Origin: an uncultured Tissierellia bacterium
Lineage (GTDB): Bacteria > Bacillota > Clostridia > Tissierellales > Peptoniphilaceae
DNA: 21,505 nucleotides
Assembly (NCBI GenBank): GCA_902488465.1
Contig: CABTWE010000008.1
Span: forward strand, 1 to 21,505
Direction: 5' to 3'
In this document: in pieces, positions 1 through 6,922 of the stretch
How positions within the stretch are numbered: position 1 is the first letter of the stretch
How the letters are laid out: each line of letters starts with the position of its first letter
Position numbers and translations under genes: made by a program
Notes under the pieces: generated by a model
Database searches by the model: none
Told to the model about the DNA's origin: nothing
The model's input: the letters and a program-made list of their open reading frames with translations, nothing else

Positions 1-26
1 AAAAAAACTGGTCGCCGCTACGGCAG
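1..26 (-). terminator. Possible terminator of the nagA-ptsI transcript
   Basis: Read on the minus strand, ACT-GCCG, loop TAG, CGGC, a four-base bulge and AGT form an imperfect hairpin that runs straight into seven T residues at the window edge. It lies about 190 bases beyond the ptsI stop. The bulge and short stem make it weaker than the other terminators here. Confidence 0.3.
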
Positions 27-212
27 TGCTTGCAACATCATACATTATCAAATTTTTATCGAGACAAGTCCCACATACACACAACGTAATTTGCGATGAT
101 ATTTTGATGAGAAACGGTTGTATGGAGTGTTTTTGGAGTGAGGCATATTGATAAATATGTCGCAACGACGAAAACACGGAATCAACCGTTTATCGCAAAA
201 AGGCCCGCAAAT
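1..212. other. Unassigned segment downstream of ptsI
   Basis: No recognisable gene lies between the left edge and the ptsI stop. An open frame enters from the left edge on the plus strand, reads 49 codons (K-K-L-V-A-A-T-A-V-L, hydrophobic at first, with three Cys near the end) and stops at 149-151. It could be the tail of a gene convergent to ptsI, but I do not recognise it and it has no visible start. On the minus strand there are only short frames without good ribosome binding sites. Confidence 0.25.
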
Positions 213-1808
213 TTAGTCATGAATAATAACGTTGCGTTTTGTTTCCAGTATCTTGTTAAGCGACACACTCACCTCATCCAGTCCAATGTCCAGATAAAAG
301 TCAAGCATTTTCGGGTCGGCGCCCATGGCACCACAAATTCCGACTTCGATGTCGTTCTTTTTTGCACCTGCGACGGTGAGTTCGATTAGACGTTTGATTG
401 CAGGGTGGTAGTCGTCACGCATGTGTGCGATTTCGTTATTTGTACGGTCGATTGCGAGGGTATAGCTCACGAGGTCGTTTGTGCCGATTGAGAAGAAGTC
501 TACATATTTTCCAAGTTCATCAGCGATGATTGCAGCAGCCGGGGTTTCAATCATGATGCCCAATTTAAATTCTTTAAAGTGTCTATTTTCATTTTTCAGT
601 TCTTCAAGACATTCGTCGATTATTTCTCTGGTTTCAAGAATTTCCTTCGGCGAGATGACCATAGGAAGCATGACACGCAAATCTCCGTAGTATGACGCTC
701 TCAAAAGTGCCCTGAGTTGTGTTTTAAAAAGTTCTCTTTCGGCAAGCGAGAGTCTTATTCCCCTTAGCCCCATTTGCGGATTGTCCTCTTTTTTAAGGTC
801 GAGATAATCAACTTGTTTGTCAGCGCCGATGTCCATTGTGCGCACAATAACCGGTCTATCTTTCATAGAGGTGACTGCGAGTTTATATGCTCTATATTGC
901 TCTTCTTCGTCCGGCGGATTCTTTCTACCAAGATACAAAAATTCACTTCTAAAAAGTCCGATTCCTTCCGCTCCGTTTTTATTCGCTTCATCAGCTTCTA
1001 TTTCAGAGCCGATGTTTGCAAACACATTGAGCTTTTTCCCGGACTTTGTAACGGCATTTTTCGAGATATATTCTTTCAGTTCTCTCGCCTTTTCCATTTC
1101 TTTTTCAATCTTTTTTTCGTAACTCGACAGCACATCTTCGTCCGGCTCGACAATGAGTTCTTGGGATTCTGCATCTATAATTGCGACCTTGCCGTCAAGA
1201 CTGTAAATATTTCCACAGTCGAGACTTATAAGTGCCGGAATGTTAAAGTTGTTCGCCAAAATCGTCGTGTGTGAAGTTTTCGAACCACGAAGAGTTGCGA
1301 TTCCCTTAATTTTCCTGAAATCCATCTCAAGTGTTTCCGATGGATATAGCTCATCCGAAACGAGAATGTATTCCTCATTCATGTCTTCAGCTTTTTTCCC
1401 GAGTAAATTCTTTATAACTCTTGTCATTATGTCTTCAACATCGTTTGCACGTGCTCTAAAATACTCGTCTTCCATGTCGATAAAGATTTTTTTGAGATCT
1501 TCTTTTGCACGAAAAACGGAATATTCTGCAGTGAAATCCATGTCAATATAGCTTTCGACAGTTCCTATAACTTCAGGATCCGAGAGCATTTCAAGATGTG
1601 CCTCGAAAATTTCTTTTTCATCTCCGTCGACACCACTCTTGATATTTTCAATTTGATTTTTTGCATTTTCAAAAGCCTCGAGACTTCTCTTCTTTTCGAT
1701 CTCGATTCCCGCGCCTTTCTTTTCCTCGATTTCCTCTTCCCTTTCAAGGACTTTTATTTTAGAAATGCTGATTCCGTTTGAAACGGAAATCCCCTTTATT
1801 TTTTGCAT
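213..1808 (-). CDS. ptsI: Phosphoenolpyruvate-protein phosphotransferase (PTS enzyme I)
   Basis: Cytoplasmic enzyme I takes phosphate from PEP onto a histidine and passes it to HPr, energising all PTS permeases. The N-terminal swivel domain carries the phosphorylated His in K-T-S-H-T-T (His180). The C-terminal PEP-binding barrel shows G-L-F-R-S-E-F-L (about 284-291), V-R-T-M-D-I-G-A-D (about 322-330), M-I-E-T-P-A-A-A, G-T-N-D-L-V-S-Y-T and the catalytic Cys492 in G-I-C-G-A-M. At 531 residues it is about 40 shorter than the usual 570-575, and the active-site motif is R-G-S-K-T-S-H rather than the common G-G-x-T-S-H. The ATG at 1806-1808 overlaps the end of nagA by 13 bases and has a GAGGAG ribosome site, so the two are probably one transcript. 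No HPr gene is visible. Confidence 0.95.
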   Translation of the reverse strand: MQKIKGISVSNGISISKIKVLEREEEIEEKKGAGIEIEKKRSLEAFENAKNQIENIKSGVDGDEKEIFEAHLEMLSDPEVIGTVESYIDMDFTAEYSVFRAKEDLKKIFIDMEDEYFRARANDVEDIMTRVIKNLLGKKAEDMNEEYILVSDELYPSETLEMDFRKIKGIATLRGSKTSHTTILANNFNIPALISLDCGNIYSLDGKVAIIDAESQELIVEPDEDVLSSYEKKIEKEMEKARELKEYISKNAVTKSGKKLNVFANIGSEIEADEANKNGAEGIGLFRSEFLYLGRKNPPDEEEQYRAYKLAVTSMKDRPVIVRTMDIGADKQVDYLDLKKEDNPQMGLRGIRLSLAERELFKTQLRALLRASYYGDLRVMLPMVISPKEILETREIIDECLEELKNENRHFKEFKLGIMIETPAAAIIADELGKYVDFFSIGTNDLVSYTLAIDRTNNEIAHMRDDYHPAIKRLIELTVAGAKKNDIEVGICGAMGADPKMLDFYLDIGLDEVSVSLNKILETKRNVIIHD

Positions 1809-2914
1809 ATTTCTTCTCCTCGTAAAAATATTCTTTCAATATTGAGCTCGTCGTCAAGCACGAGCAAGTTTGCAATATTGCCCTCTCTAATAGTTCCGAC
1901 TCTCCTATCGATACCTAAGAGTTTTGCAGGATTTATCGTCGCCGCTCTTATTGCATCTTCTTCCTTTATGCCCGCCTTGATTGCATGTTTCATACAGTCA
2001 AAAAGATTCGTTGCGCTTCCGGCAATTGTGTCCGTGCCCTTTATCGTCGCCTTGTTTTTCACTTTGACAATTTTTTGACCGCCAAGCATATATTCTCCGT
2101 CCGAAAGCCCTGTCGCTTCGTTCGAATCGGAAACAAGAATCATCCTCGTATTTCCGAAAAGTTTAAAAATAAGTCGAATAATCGCATCATGTATATGAAC
2201 GCCGTCGGTTATAAGCTCAGCGGTGCTGCCATTTTCGAGAGCAGCCGGAATCACTCCCGGTTTCCTGTGGTGAATGCCGGGCATTGCGTTAAACGTGTGC
2301 GTCAAATGTGAAAAACCGTTTTTGTATGCGTCGACAGCTTCGTCATATGTCGCATTTGTGTGTGCAACTGAAAGCACATATTTGTCACCGAGTTTTTTTG
2401 CAAACTGCATCGCTCCTTTTATTTCAGGTGCAATGCTTATAATTTTTAAAAGCCCGCCGCTTTTATCGTCGAGCCTTTCGACCATTCCCACGTCAGGTTC
2501 CATCAAATACTTCGGATTTTGCGCGCCGATTTTTTCTTTACTTATAAACGGTCCCTCCATGTGAATGCCGACAACTTCACTGTATTTGTTGTCGTATTCA
2601 CCGATTGATTTAAAAATACCGTTAAGAATTTCTTCATTAAAAGTCATAGTCGTCGGACAAAATTGTGTGATGCCATGCTCCAAATTATATTTTGCAATAG
2701 TTTCAATTGAGCTCACTTCCCCGTCGGAACTGTCCTTTCCCATCGCTCCGTGCGTGTGGATGTCCGTGAGTCCCGGAATAATTCTTTTCCCCGAAAGGTC
2801 AAGTCCGTCTGCCATAATTTCGTCCATAATGAATTTTATTTTTCCATCTTCTATCCATAAATCTTTTCTTTTATATTTTCCGCCAATGAAAACAGCGGCA
2901 TTTTTTAATAGCAT
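1796..2914 (-). CDS. nagA: N-acetylglucosamine-6-phosphate deacetylase
   Basis: NagA hydrolyses GlcNAc-6-phosphate to glucosamine-6-phosphate and acetate, the first step after PTS uptake of GlcNAc and a step in cell-wall amino-sugar recycling. It is an amidohydrolase-fold protein of 372 residues, normal for the family. Visible motifs are D-I-H-T-H-G (His53, His55), G-I-H-M-E-G-P-F (metal ligand Glu120), V-A-H-T-N-A-T (His185), L-T-H-T-F-N-A-M (His206) and the catalytic Asp263 in S-D-S-N-E-A-T-G, followed by A-G-S-A-T-N-L. The ATG at 2912-2914 has an AGAGGAG site about 9 bases upstream. It is transcribed away from the NagE-like permease and overlaps ptsI. NagB, the next enzyme, is not in the window. 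Confidence 0.95.
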   Translation of the reverse strand: MLLKNAAVFIGGKYKRKDLWIEDGKIKFIMDEIMADGLDLSGKRIIPGLTDIHTHGAMGKDSSDGEVSSIETIAKYNLEHGITQFCPTTMTFNEEILNGIFKSIGEYDNKYSEVVGIHMEGPFISKEKIGAQNPKYLMEPDVGMVERLDDKSGGLLKIISIAPEIKGAMQFAKKLGDKYVLSVAHTNATYDEAVDAYKNGFSHLTHTFNAMPGIHHRKPGVIPAALENGSTAELITDGVHIHDAIIRLIFKLFGNTRMILVSDSNEATGLSDGEYMLGGQKIVKVKNKATIKGTDTIAGSATNLFDCMKHAIKAGIKEEDAIRAATINPAKLLGIDRRVGTIREGNIANLLVLDDELNIERIFLRGEEICKK

Positions 2915-2949
2915 AAAATCAACTCCTCTTTAAATTATACCCATATATT

Positions 2950-2979
2950 TTTATAGATATACATGCATTTTTATGATAA
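2950..2979 (-). promoter_or_regulatory. Candidate nagA-ptsI promoter
   Basis: On the minus strand, TTATCA (2974-2979) and TATAAA (2950-2955) are separated by 18 bases, which would start RNA near 2943 and leave a short leader before the AGAGGAG site. A second TATAAT (2934-2939) is a better hexamer but would place the start inside the ribosome site, so I prefer the first. The proposed -35 lies about 5 bases from that of the divergent permease promoter. Confidence 0.35.
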
Positions 2980-2983
2980 AGTG

Positions 2984-3011
2984 TTTATATGACCACGTTT
3001 TTTGGTATAAT
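2984..3011 (+). promoter_or_regulatory. Promoter of the nagE-EIIA operon
   Basis: TTTATA (2984-2989), a 16-base spacer and a perfect TATAAT (3006-3011) preceded by TGG resemble a vegetative sigma-A promoter. The expected RNA start is near 3018, just ahead of the palindrome at 3022-3047. Confidence 0.6.
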
Positions 3012-3021
3012 ATATGTGAGG

Positions 3022-3047
3022 ATGTGGTATAGAGAATCTATTCACAT
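3022..3047 (+). promoter_or_regulatory. Palindrome in the nagE leader, possible NagR/GntR-type operator
   Basis: ATGTG (3022-3026) and ATAGA (3029-3033) pair with TCTAT (3037-3041) and CACAT (3043-3047) around the loop GAA. The left side contains TGGTATAGA (3025-3033), which resembles the left half of the dre sites bound by NagR/DasR-type GntR repressors of amino-sugar genes. The right half matches that consensus poorly. It sits just after the expected RNA start, so it could be a DNA operator or a leader-RNA hairpin. The similarity is from memory of the consensus, not from a search. Confidence 0.4.
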
Positions 3048-3075
3048 TTGAAAATTTTTTAAAGGAGGGTTTCCT

Positions 3076-4581
3076 ATGAAAAACCTACAAAAATTAGGCA
3101 AAGCTTTGATGCAACCTGTAGCAGTTCTTCCTATAGCTGCACTTTTGGTCGGCATCGGCTATTGGATCGACCCGGTAGGCTGGGGTGGCTCAAATAAGCT
3201 CGCAGCTATTCTTATTAAATCGGGCACAGCAATCTTAGACAATATTCCTATTATATTTGCAGCCGGTGTTGCATACGGCCTTTCAAAAGACAACAACGGA
3301 GCCGCCGCTCTTGCGGGACTCGTGTCATTCCTCGTTTTAAAACAAATTTTAAACCCTGGAACCGTTGCAATGCTTAAAGGCCTTGACGCAAACGCTGCCG
3401 ATTATGCAGACCAAATGAAATATATTTCAAACGAACTCGGGTTTGCAAAAATTGAAAATGCACTTACCGGAATTTTGTCGGGTCTTGTCGGAGCGTTCAG
3501 CTACAACAAGTTCTATGACAAAAAATTACCGGATGCACTTGCATTCTTTAGCGGCAGAAGAATGACCCCGATCATTGCATCATTCATTATGATCTTTGTA
3601 TCAATCATTCTTTACTTCGTATGGCCTGTCGTTTTCGCAGGACTTGTAAAATTCGGTAACTGGATGATTGGACTCGGAGCACTCGGTGCAGGACTTTTCG
3701 GATTCTTCAACAGACTTTTGATTCCGTTCGGTCTACACCACGCACTCAACTCAGTATTCTGGTTCGACACAATCGGTATCGGCGACCTTACAAACTTCCT
3801 CAATGGCGCAAAAGCTCTTGAAGCCGGCACAGCTATAAAAGGTGTAACAGGAATGTATCAAGCAGGATTCTTCCCGATTATGATGTTCGGACTTCCTGCA
3901 GCAGCACTTGCAATGTACACATGTGCAAAACCTGAAAAGAAAAAAGAAGCAATGGGCGTTCTTTTGGCAGGTGCAATCGCATCATTCGCAACAGGTGTTA
4001 CAGAACCTCTTGAATTCTCATTCATGTTCCTCGCTCCTGTTTTATATCTCACACACTCAATCTTGACAGGTATTTCACTTGCAGTTGCAACACTCTTGAA
4101 ATCTACAGCAGGTTTCGGATTCTCCGCAGGTGTAGTTGACTATTTACTCTCACTTAAGAATCCTGTAGCAAACAAACCGGGCTTACTACTCATTATGGGT
4201 GTTGTTGCATTTGTAGTTTACTTTGTTGTATTCAGACTCTTTATCAAGGGCATGAACCTCAAAACTCCGGGAAGAGAAGACGAGGATGCAGCTGAAAAAG
4301 TAACAACTGCAAAAGTTACAACTGCAAAATCAGGCAATGACAAATTTAGAAAACAAGCTGAAACAATCATTGCAGGTCTAGGCGGAATCGAAAACATCTC
4401 ATCTTTCGACTACTGCACAACAAGAATAAGAGCAACTGTAAACGATCCGACAAAAGTAAACGATGCACAAATCAAATCATCAGGCGCATCAGGACTTATA
4501 AAGCCGGACGCAAAATCCATTCAAGTTGTAGTTGGTCCACAAGTACAATTTGTATATGATGAAATGGTGAAGATGGCATAA
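3076..4581 (+). CDS. nagE: PTS EIICB permease, N-acetylglucosamine (NagE-like) or glucose specific
   Basis: This membrane permease imports and phosphorylates its sugar. The EIIC domain (about 1-395) is strongly hydrophobic with repeated membrane segments and holds G-L-H-H-A-L-N (near 220) and the substrate motif G-V-T-E-P-L-E (307-313). The EIIB domain (about 425-501) has the phosphorylated Cys447 in D-Y-C-T-T-R. The linker carries a tandem V-T-T-A-K repeat (409-418). Segments such as G-F-F-P-I-M-M-F-G-L-P and N-L-K-T-P-G-R-E-D resemble E. coli NagE more than PtsG in my recollection, and divergent nagA supports GlcNAc. The glucose family is close, so the substrate is an inference. AAGGAGGG (3062-3069) precedes the ATG. 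The stop overlaps the EIIA start by one base. Confidence 0.88.
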   Translation: MKNLQKLGKALMQPVAVLPIAALLVGIGYWIDPVGWGGSNKLAAILIKSGTAILDNIPIIFAAGVAYGLSKDNNGAAALAGLVSFLVLKQILNPGTVAMLKGLDANAADYADQMKYISNELGFAKIENALTGILSGLVGAFSYNKFYDKKLPDALAFFSGRRMTPIIASFIMIFVSIILYFVWPVVFAGLVKFGNWMIGLGALGAGLFGFFNRLLIPFGLHHALNSVFWFDTIGIGDLTNFLNGAKALEAGTAIKGVTGMYQAGFFPIMMFGLPAAALAMYTCAKPEKKKEAMGVLLAGAIASFATGVTEPLEFSFMFLAPVLYLTHSILTGISLAVATLLKSTAGFGFSAGVVDYLLSLKNPVANKPGLLLIMGVVAFVVYFVVFRLFIKGMNLKTPGREDEDAAEKVTTAKVTTAKSGNDKFRKQAETIIAGLGGIENISSFDYCTTRIRATVNDPTKVNDAQIKSSGASGLIKPDAKSIQVVVGPQVQFVYDEMVKMA

Positions 4582-5045
4582 TGCTTGGACTATTTAAAAA
4601 GGCAATTAAAATTTATGCTCCTATGAACGGAAATGTAGTTGACATAACCGAAATCGACGACCCGGTTTTCTCACAGAAAATGGTCGGCGACGGCGTTGCT
4701 ATAATTCCTGAATCTATGGATGTGCTCGCACCGATGGATGGAGAAATAACACAGTTCTTCGAAACGGGACACGCCTTTTCAATAAAAAACGGCGACATAG
4801 AAATTCTCGTTCACGTCGGAATGGACACAGTCGAACTGAAAGGCGAAGGATTTACAAAGATTAAAAAAGTTGGCGACACAGTTAAACACGGCGACGTAAT
4901 TTTAAAAGTCGACCTTCGTAAAATCGAAGAACTCGGCAAAAAAATAGACACGCCAATCGTAATTATGGACGCTGAAGACAAAGAAATAAAGAAAATAACG
5001 GGTGCTGCAACTGCAGGCGAAACCGTTATCATGGAAGTAAAATAA
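4581..5045 (+). CDS. crr: PTS EIIA component, glucose/GlcNAc family
   Basis: Soluble EIIA accepts phosphate from HPr and donates it to the EIIB domain of the preceding permease. All 154 residues form one EIIA-Glc domain. Paired active-site histidines are visible: His64 in E-T-G-H-A-F and the phosphorylated His78 in I-L-V-H-V-G-M-D-T-V. Family landmarks Y-A-P-M-N-G, V-G-D-G-V-A-I and L-A-P-M-D-G are present. In E. coli NagE this domain is fused to the permease; here it is a separate protein starting at a TAATG overlap with the permease stop, so the two are probably translationally coupled. Its own ribosome site is weak (GGTGAAG). It could serve other permeases that lack an EIIA. The symbol reflects family, not proven role. 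Confidence 0.9.
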   Translation: MLGLFKKAIKIYAPMNGNVVDITEIDDPVFSQKMVGDGVAIIPESMDVLAPMDGEITQFFETGHAFSIKNGDIEILVHVGMDTVELKGEGFTKIKKVGDTVKHGDVILKVDLRKIEELGKKIDTPIVIMDAEDKEIKKITGAATAGETVIMEVK

Positions 5046-5048
5046 GAG

Positions 5049-5077
5049 ATGGAGTCCAAATTGGGCTCCATTTTTTT
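5049..5077 (+). terminator. Terminator of the nagE-EIIA operon
   Basis: ATGGAGTCC and GGGCTCCAT form a 9-bp stem (one G-T wobble) with loop AAATT, followed directly by seven T. It begins four bases after the EIIA stop. Confidence 0.9.
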
Positions 5078-5083
5078 GTGCAT

Positions 5084-5110
5084 AAAAAAAGCAGGTTAAT
5101 TGCCTGCTTT
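5084..5110 (-). terminator. Terminator of the cobalamin operon
   Basis: On the minus strand AAAGCAGG (5103-5110) and CCTGCTTT (5088-5095) pair across a 7-base loop, and the T run continues to 5084. It lies six bases beyond the cobC stop. With the PTS terminator seven bases away it insulates two convergent operons. Confidence 0.88.
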
Positions 5111-5115
5111 GAATT

Positions 5116-5661
5116 TTATCTTATATTCACTATTTTTATTTCCCCATTTTTTATTTTTTGCGTTTTAATCTTTTTGTTCTCGTATCCGAGCACGAGTTGT
5201 ATAAAACCTTCATGTGTGAAAACCACAATGTCGCCTTCATAGTCTTTTATTATATCCAAAAATATTTTTACTCTTTTAAATGCGTTTTGAAAACTTTCGC
5301 CGCTCGGTGGGGCGGTTCTGTCCGGTCCCAACATCCATTCGTTCAAACTTTCTCCGTAATGTTCGATGTTTTCTTTGAAAGTCCTTCCGACGAGGTCGCC
5401 GAAATCTATTTCGTTTACATATTTTGTGACGCGAAGTTTTTCATAATCTTCTTTATGGAGAACGTATTTCGCGGTTTCCTGTGCCCTTTTGTATTCGCTT
5501 GCAATAAAAATCGGATTCTGAAGTTTTAACTTATTAAATTCTCTTCTCGTATTTTTTGTACGCAGTTTTCCAATCGTCGCAAGTTTTACCTCTTTTCCGG
5601 CAAATGTATGCGTCAAATTTCCAACCGACATCTCATGCCTTATTAAAATCAAACGACACAT
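5116..5661 (-). CDS. cobC: Histidine phosphatase, probable alpha-ribazole-5'-phosphate phosphatase
   Basis: The likely role is removal of the 5'-phosphate of alpha-ribazole phosphate or of adenosylcobalamin-5'-phosphate at the end of lower-ligand assembly. It is a 181-residue phosphoglycerate-mutase-fold protein. Arg8-His9 (L-I-R-H-E-M-S), Arg59 (Y-K-R-A-Q-E-T-A), Glu84 (N-E-I-D-F-G-D), P-P-S-G-E-S-F (118-124) and His150 (F-T-H-E-G-F) fit the catalytic set. The residue after His9 is Glu where R-H-G is usual, which is odd. It is the last gene of the operon and overlaps cobS by 13 bases, with an AGGGATGG-like ribosome site. The fold is clear; the substrate is inferred from position. Confidence 0.8.
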   Translation of the reverse strand: MCRLILIRHEMSVGNLTHTFAGKEVKLATIGKLRTKNTRREFNKLKLQNPIFIASEYKRAQETAKYVLHKEDYEKLRVTKYVNEIDFGDLVGRTFKENIEHYGESLNEWMLGPDRTAPPSGESFQNAFKRVKIFLDIIKDYEGDIVVFTHEGFIQLVLGYENKKIKTQKIKNGEIKIVNIR

Positions 5662-6392
5662 ATAAACACCATCCCTATAACTTCAACCGTTTCAACAATC
5701 GCTCCATAGATGTCGCCGTTCAGTCCACCAATTTTTTTCTTTGCCCAAAGTGCCATAAGGTTTGAAGCCAAAATTGCGATACCGATGAAAATGAGCGATT
5801 TTATATTTAGTATTGAGGAAATTATAAGCGTTACGACAAATCCGATTGCCCAAAATATACGTGGGTCGGAGCTGTGAAATGTGTAGCCGAGTCCACTTTT
5901 TTTCGTTGTTTCATAAAACGAGAGCACAAGTCCTGCGGCAATTCTTGCAATTGTCGGCGGCAATATGAGAAGCCACACATTTTTTTCGATTATTATAAAT
6001 TCTTTAAGCATTTCAAATTTTATCAAAAGTAAAAATACAATTGTAATGACTCCGAAAGCACCAACGTGACTGTCTTTCATTATTTCCAGTGTCTTTTCTT
6101 TGTCCCTCATCGAGAAGAATCCGTCCGCCATATCGCTTATGCCGTCGATGTGCATTCCGCCGGTTATGAATATCCAAATGAGTAAAATTATTATTGCAGC
6201 AACTGCCGGAATTACATTAAACCGGTTAAAGAGTGTCATTGCTCCTGCAAGAATTGCACCGATAAATGCACCCACAAGTCCAAACCACGTGAGACTTCGT
6301 CTTAAGTTTGCCGTGTTCCACTCGACATTTATCGGGAGATAGAGTCTCGTTAAAAATTGAAACGCAACAACTATGGATTCTAATATCTTCAT
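5649..6392 (-). CDS. cobS: Adenosylcobinamide-GDP ribazoletransferase (cobalamin synthase)
   Basis: CobS is a membrane enzyme that joins adenosylcobinamide-GDP to alpha-ribazole or its phosphate, giving (phospho)cobalamin. The 247-residue protein is very hydrophobic with several membrane segments. The family signatures G-G-M-H-I-D-G-I-S-D-M-A-D-G (78-91) and M-K-D-S-H-V-G-A-F-G (105-114) are intact, as is a late G-L-N-G-D-I-Y-G-A. Length is normal. Its ATG forms an ATGA overlap with the cobU stop, so translation is probably coupled with the enzyme that supplies its GDP-activated substrate. Confidence 0.95.
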   Translation of the reverse strand: MKILESIVVAFQFLTRLYLPINVEWNTANLRRSLTWFGLVGAFIGAILAGAMTLFNRFNVIPAVAAIIILLIWIFITGGMHIDGISDMADGFFSMRDKEKTLEIMKDSHVGAFGVITIVFLLLIKFEMLKEFIIIEKNVWLLILPPTIARIAAGLVLSFYETTKKSGLGYTFHSSDPRIFWAIGFVVTLIISSILNIKSLIFIGIAILASNLMALWAKKKIGGLNGDIYGAIVETVEVIGMVFICVV

Positions 6393-6922
6393 TTGAGTTT
6401 CACCTCAAGTCCCATGCAAACAAAATACGCTCTATCGCATTTTGCAGCGACTTCTTTGTTTATTGTCCCGATTAAATCGCGATACACTCTTGCAACTTTC
6501 GACTCCGGAATTATACTCATTCCAACTTCGTCCGTCACAATCACAAGTTCCTTGTCATTTTCTCTCGCCCAATCGAGCAATTTTTCAAGTTCTTTTCGCA
6601 CTACGAGAATCGTTTCTTCAATAGATTTATCGCTCAAGTCGTCCGCCGTTTTTGAAAACATAATATTTGAAACAAAAACTCCGAGCGAATCGAACAGTAC
6701 ATATTTTTCCTCACCCGAAAGTCCGTCGAAATTCTTCAAACATTCGACAGTTCGCCATTTTATTCCCGATTCATCACGACGCTTTACATGTTTTTTTATC
6801 CTGAGGTCCATCTCGTCGTCGAAATTTTCAGCGGTCGCAATATAAATCGCGTCACCTTTTATAAGGCTCTCCGCAAATTCGGACTTCCCGCTTCTTGCAC
6901 CTCCCGTAACAATGCTAATCAT
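6389..6922 (-). CDS. cobU: Adenosylcobinamide kinase / adenosylcobinamide-phosphate guanylyltransferase
   Basis: CobU phosphorylates adenosylcobinamide and transfers GMP to it, forming adenosylcobinamide-GDP for CobS. The N-terminal P-loop G-G-A-R-S-G-K-S occupies 7-14. His45 in I-K-K-H-V-K-R-R matches the histidine guanylylated in the family. L-F-D-S-L-G-V-F-V-S-N and T-D-E-V-G-M-S-I-I-P are further landmarks. Its 177 residues are typical. The ATG at 6920-6922 overlaps the end of cobT by 8 bases and has an AGGGAT site; the end overlaps cobS by 4 bases. Confidence 0.95.
   Translation of the reverse strand: MISIVTGGARSGKSEFAESLIKGDAIYIATAENFDDEMDLRIKKHVKRRDESGIKWRTVECLKNFDGLSGEEKYVLFDSLGVFVSNIMFSKTADDLSDKSIEETILVVRKELEKLLDWARENDKELVIVTDEVGMSIIPESKVARVYRDLIGTINKEVAAKCDRAYFVCMGLEVKLK

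Noticed and set aside
2..151. Open frame entering from the left edge, 49 codons, partly hydrophobic
   Set aside because: No start or ribosome site is visible and I recognise no family; too short to call as a gene, so it is only mentioned in the segment description.
774..1274. Long plus-strand open frame opposite ptsI
   Set aside because: It lies wholly inside the well-supported ptsI gene on the other strand, has no family features and no ribosome site; it is a shadow.
2934..2939. TATAAT on the minus strand as the nagA -10 box
   Set aside because: The RNA would start inside the AGAGGAG ribosome site; the upstream TATAAA with TTATCA fits better, though it is not certain.
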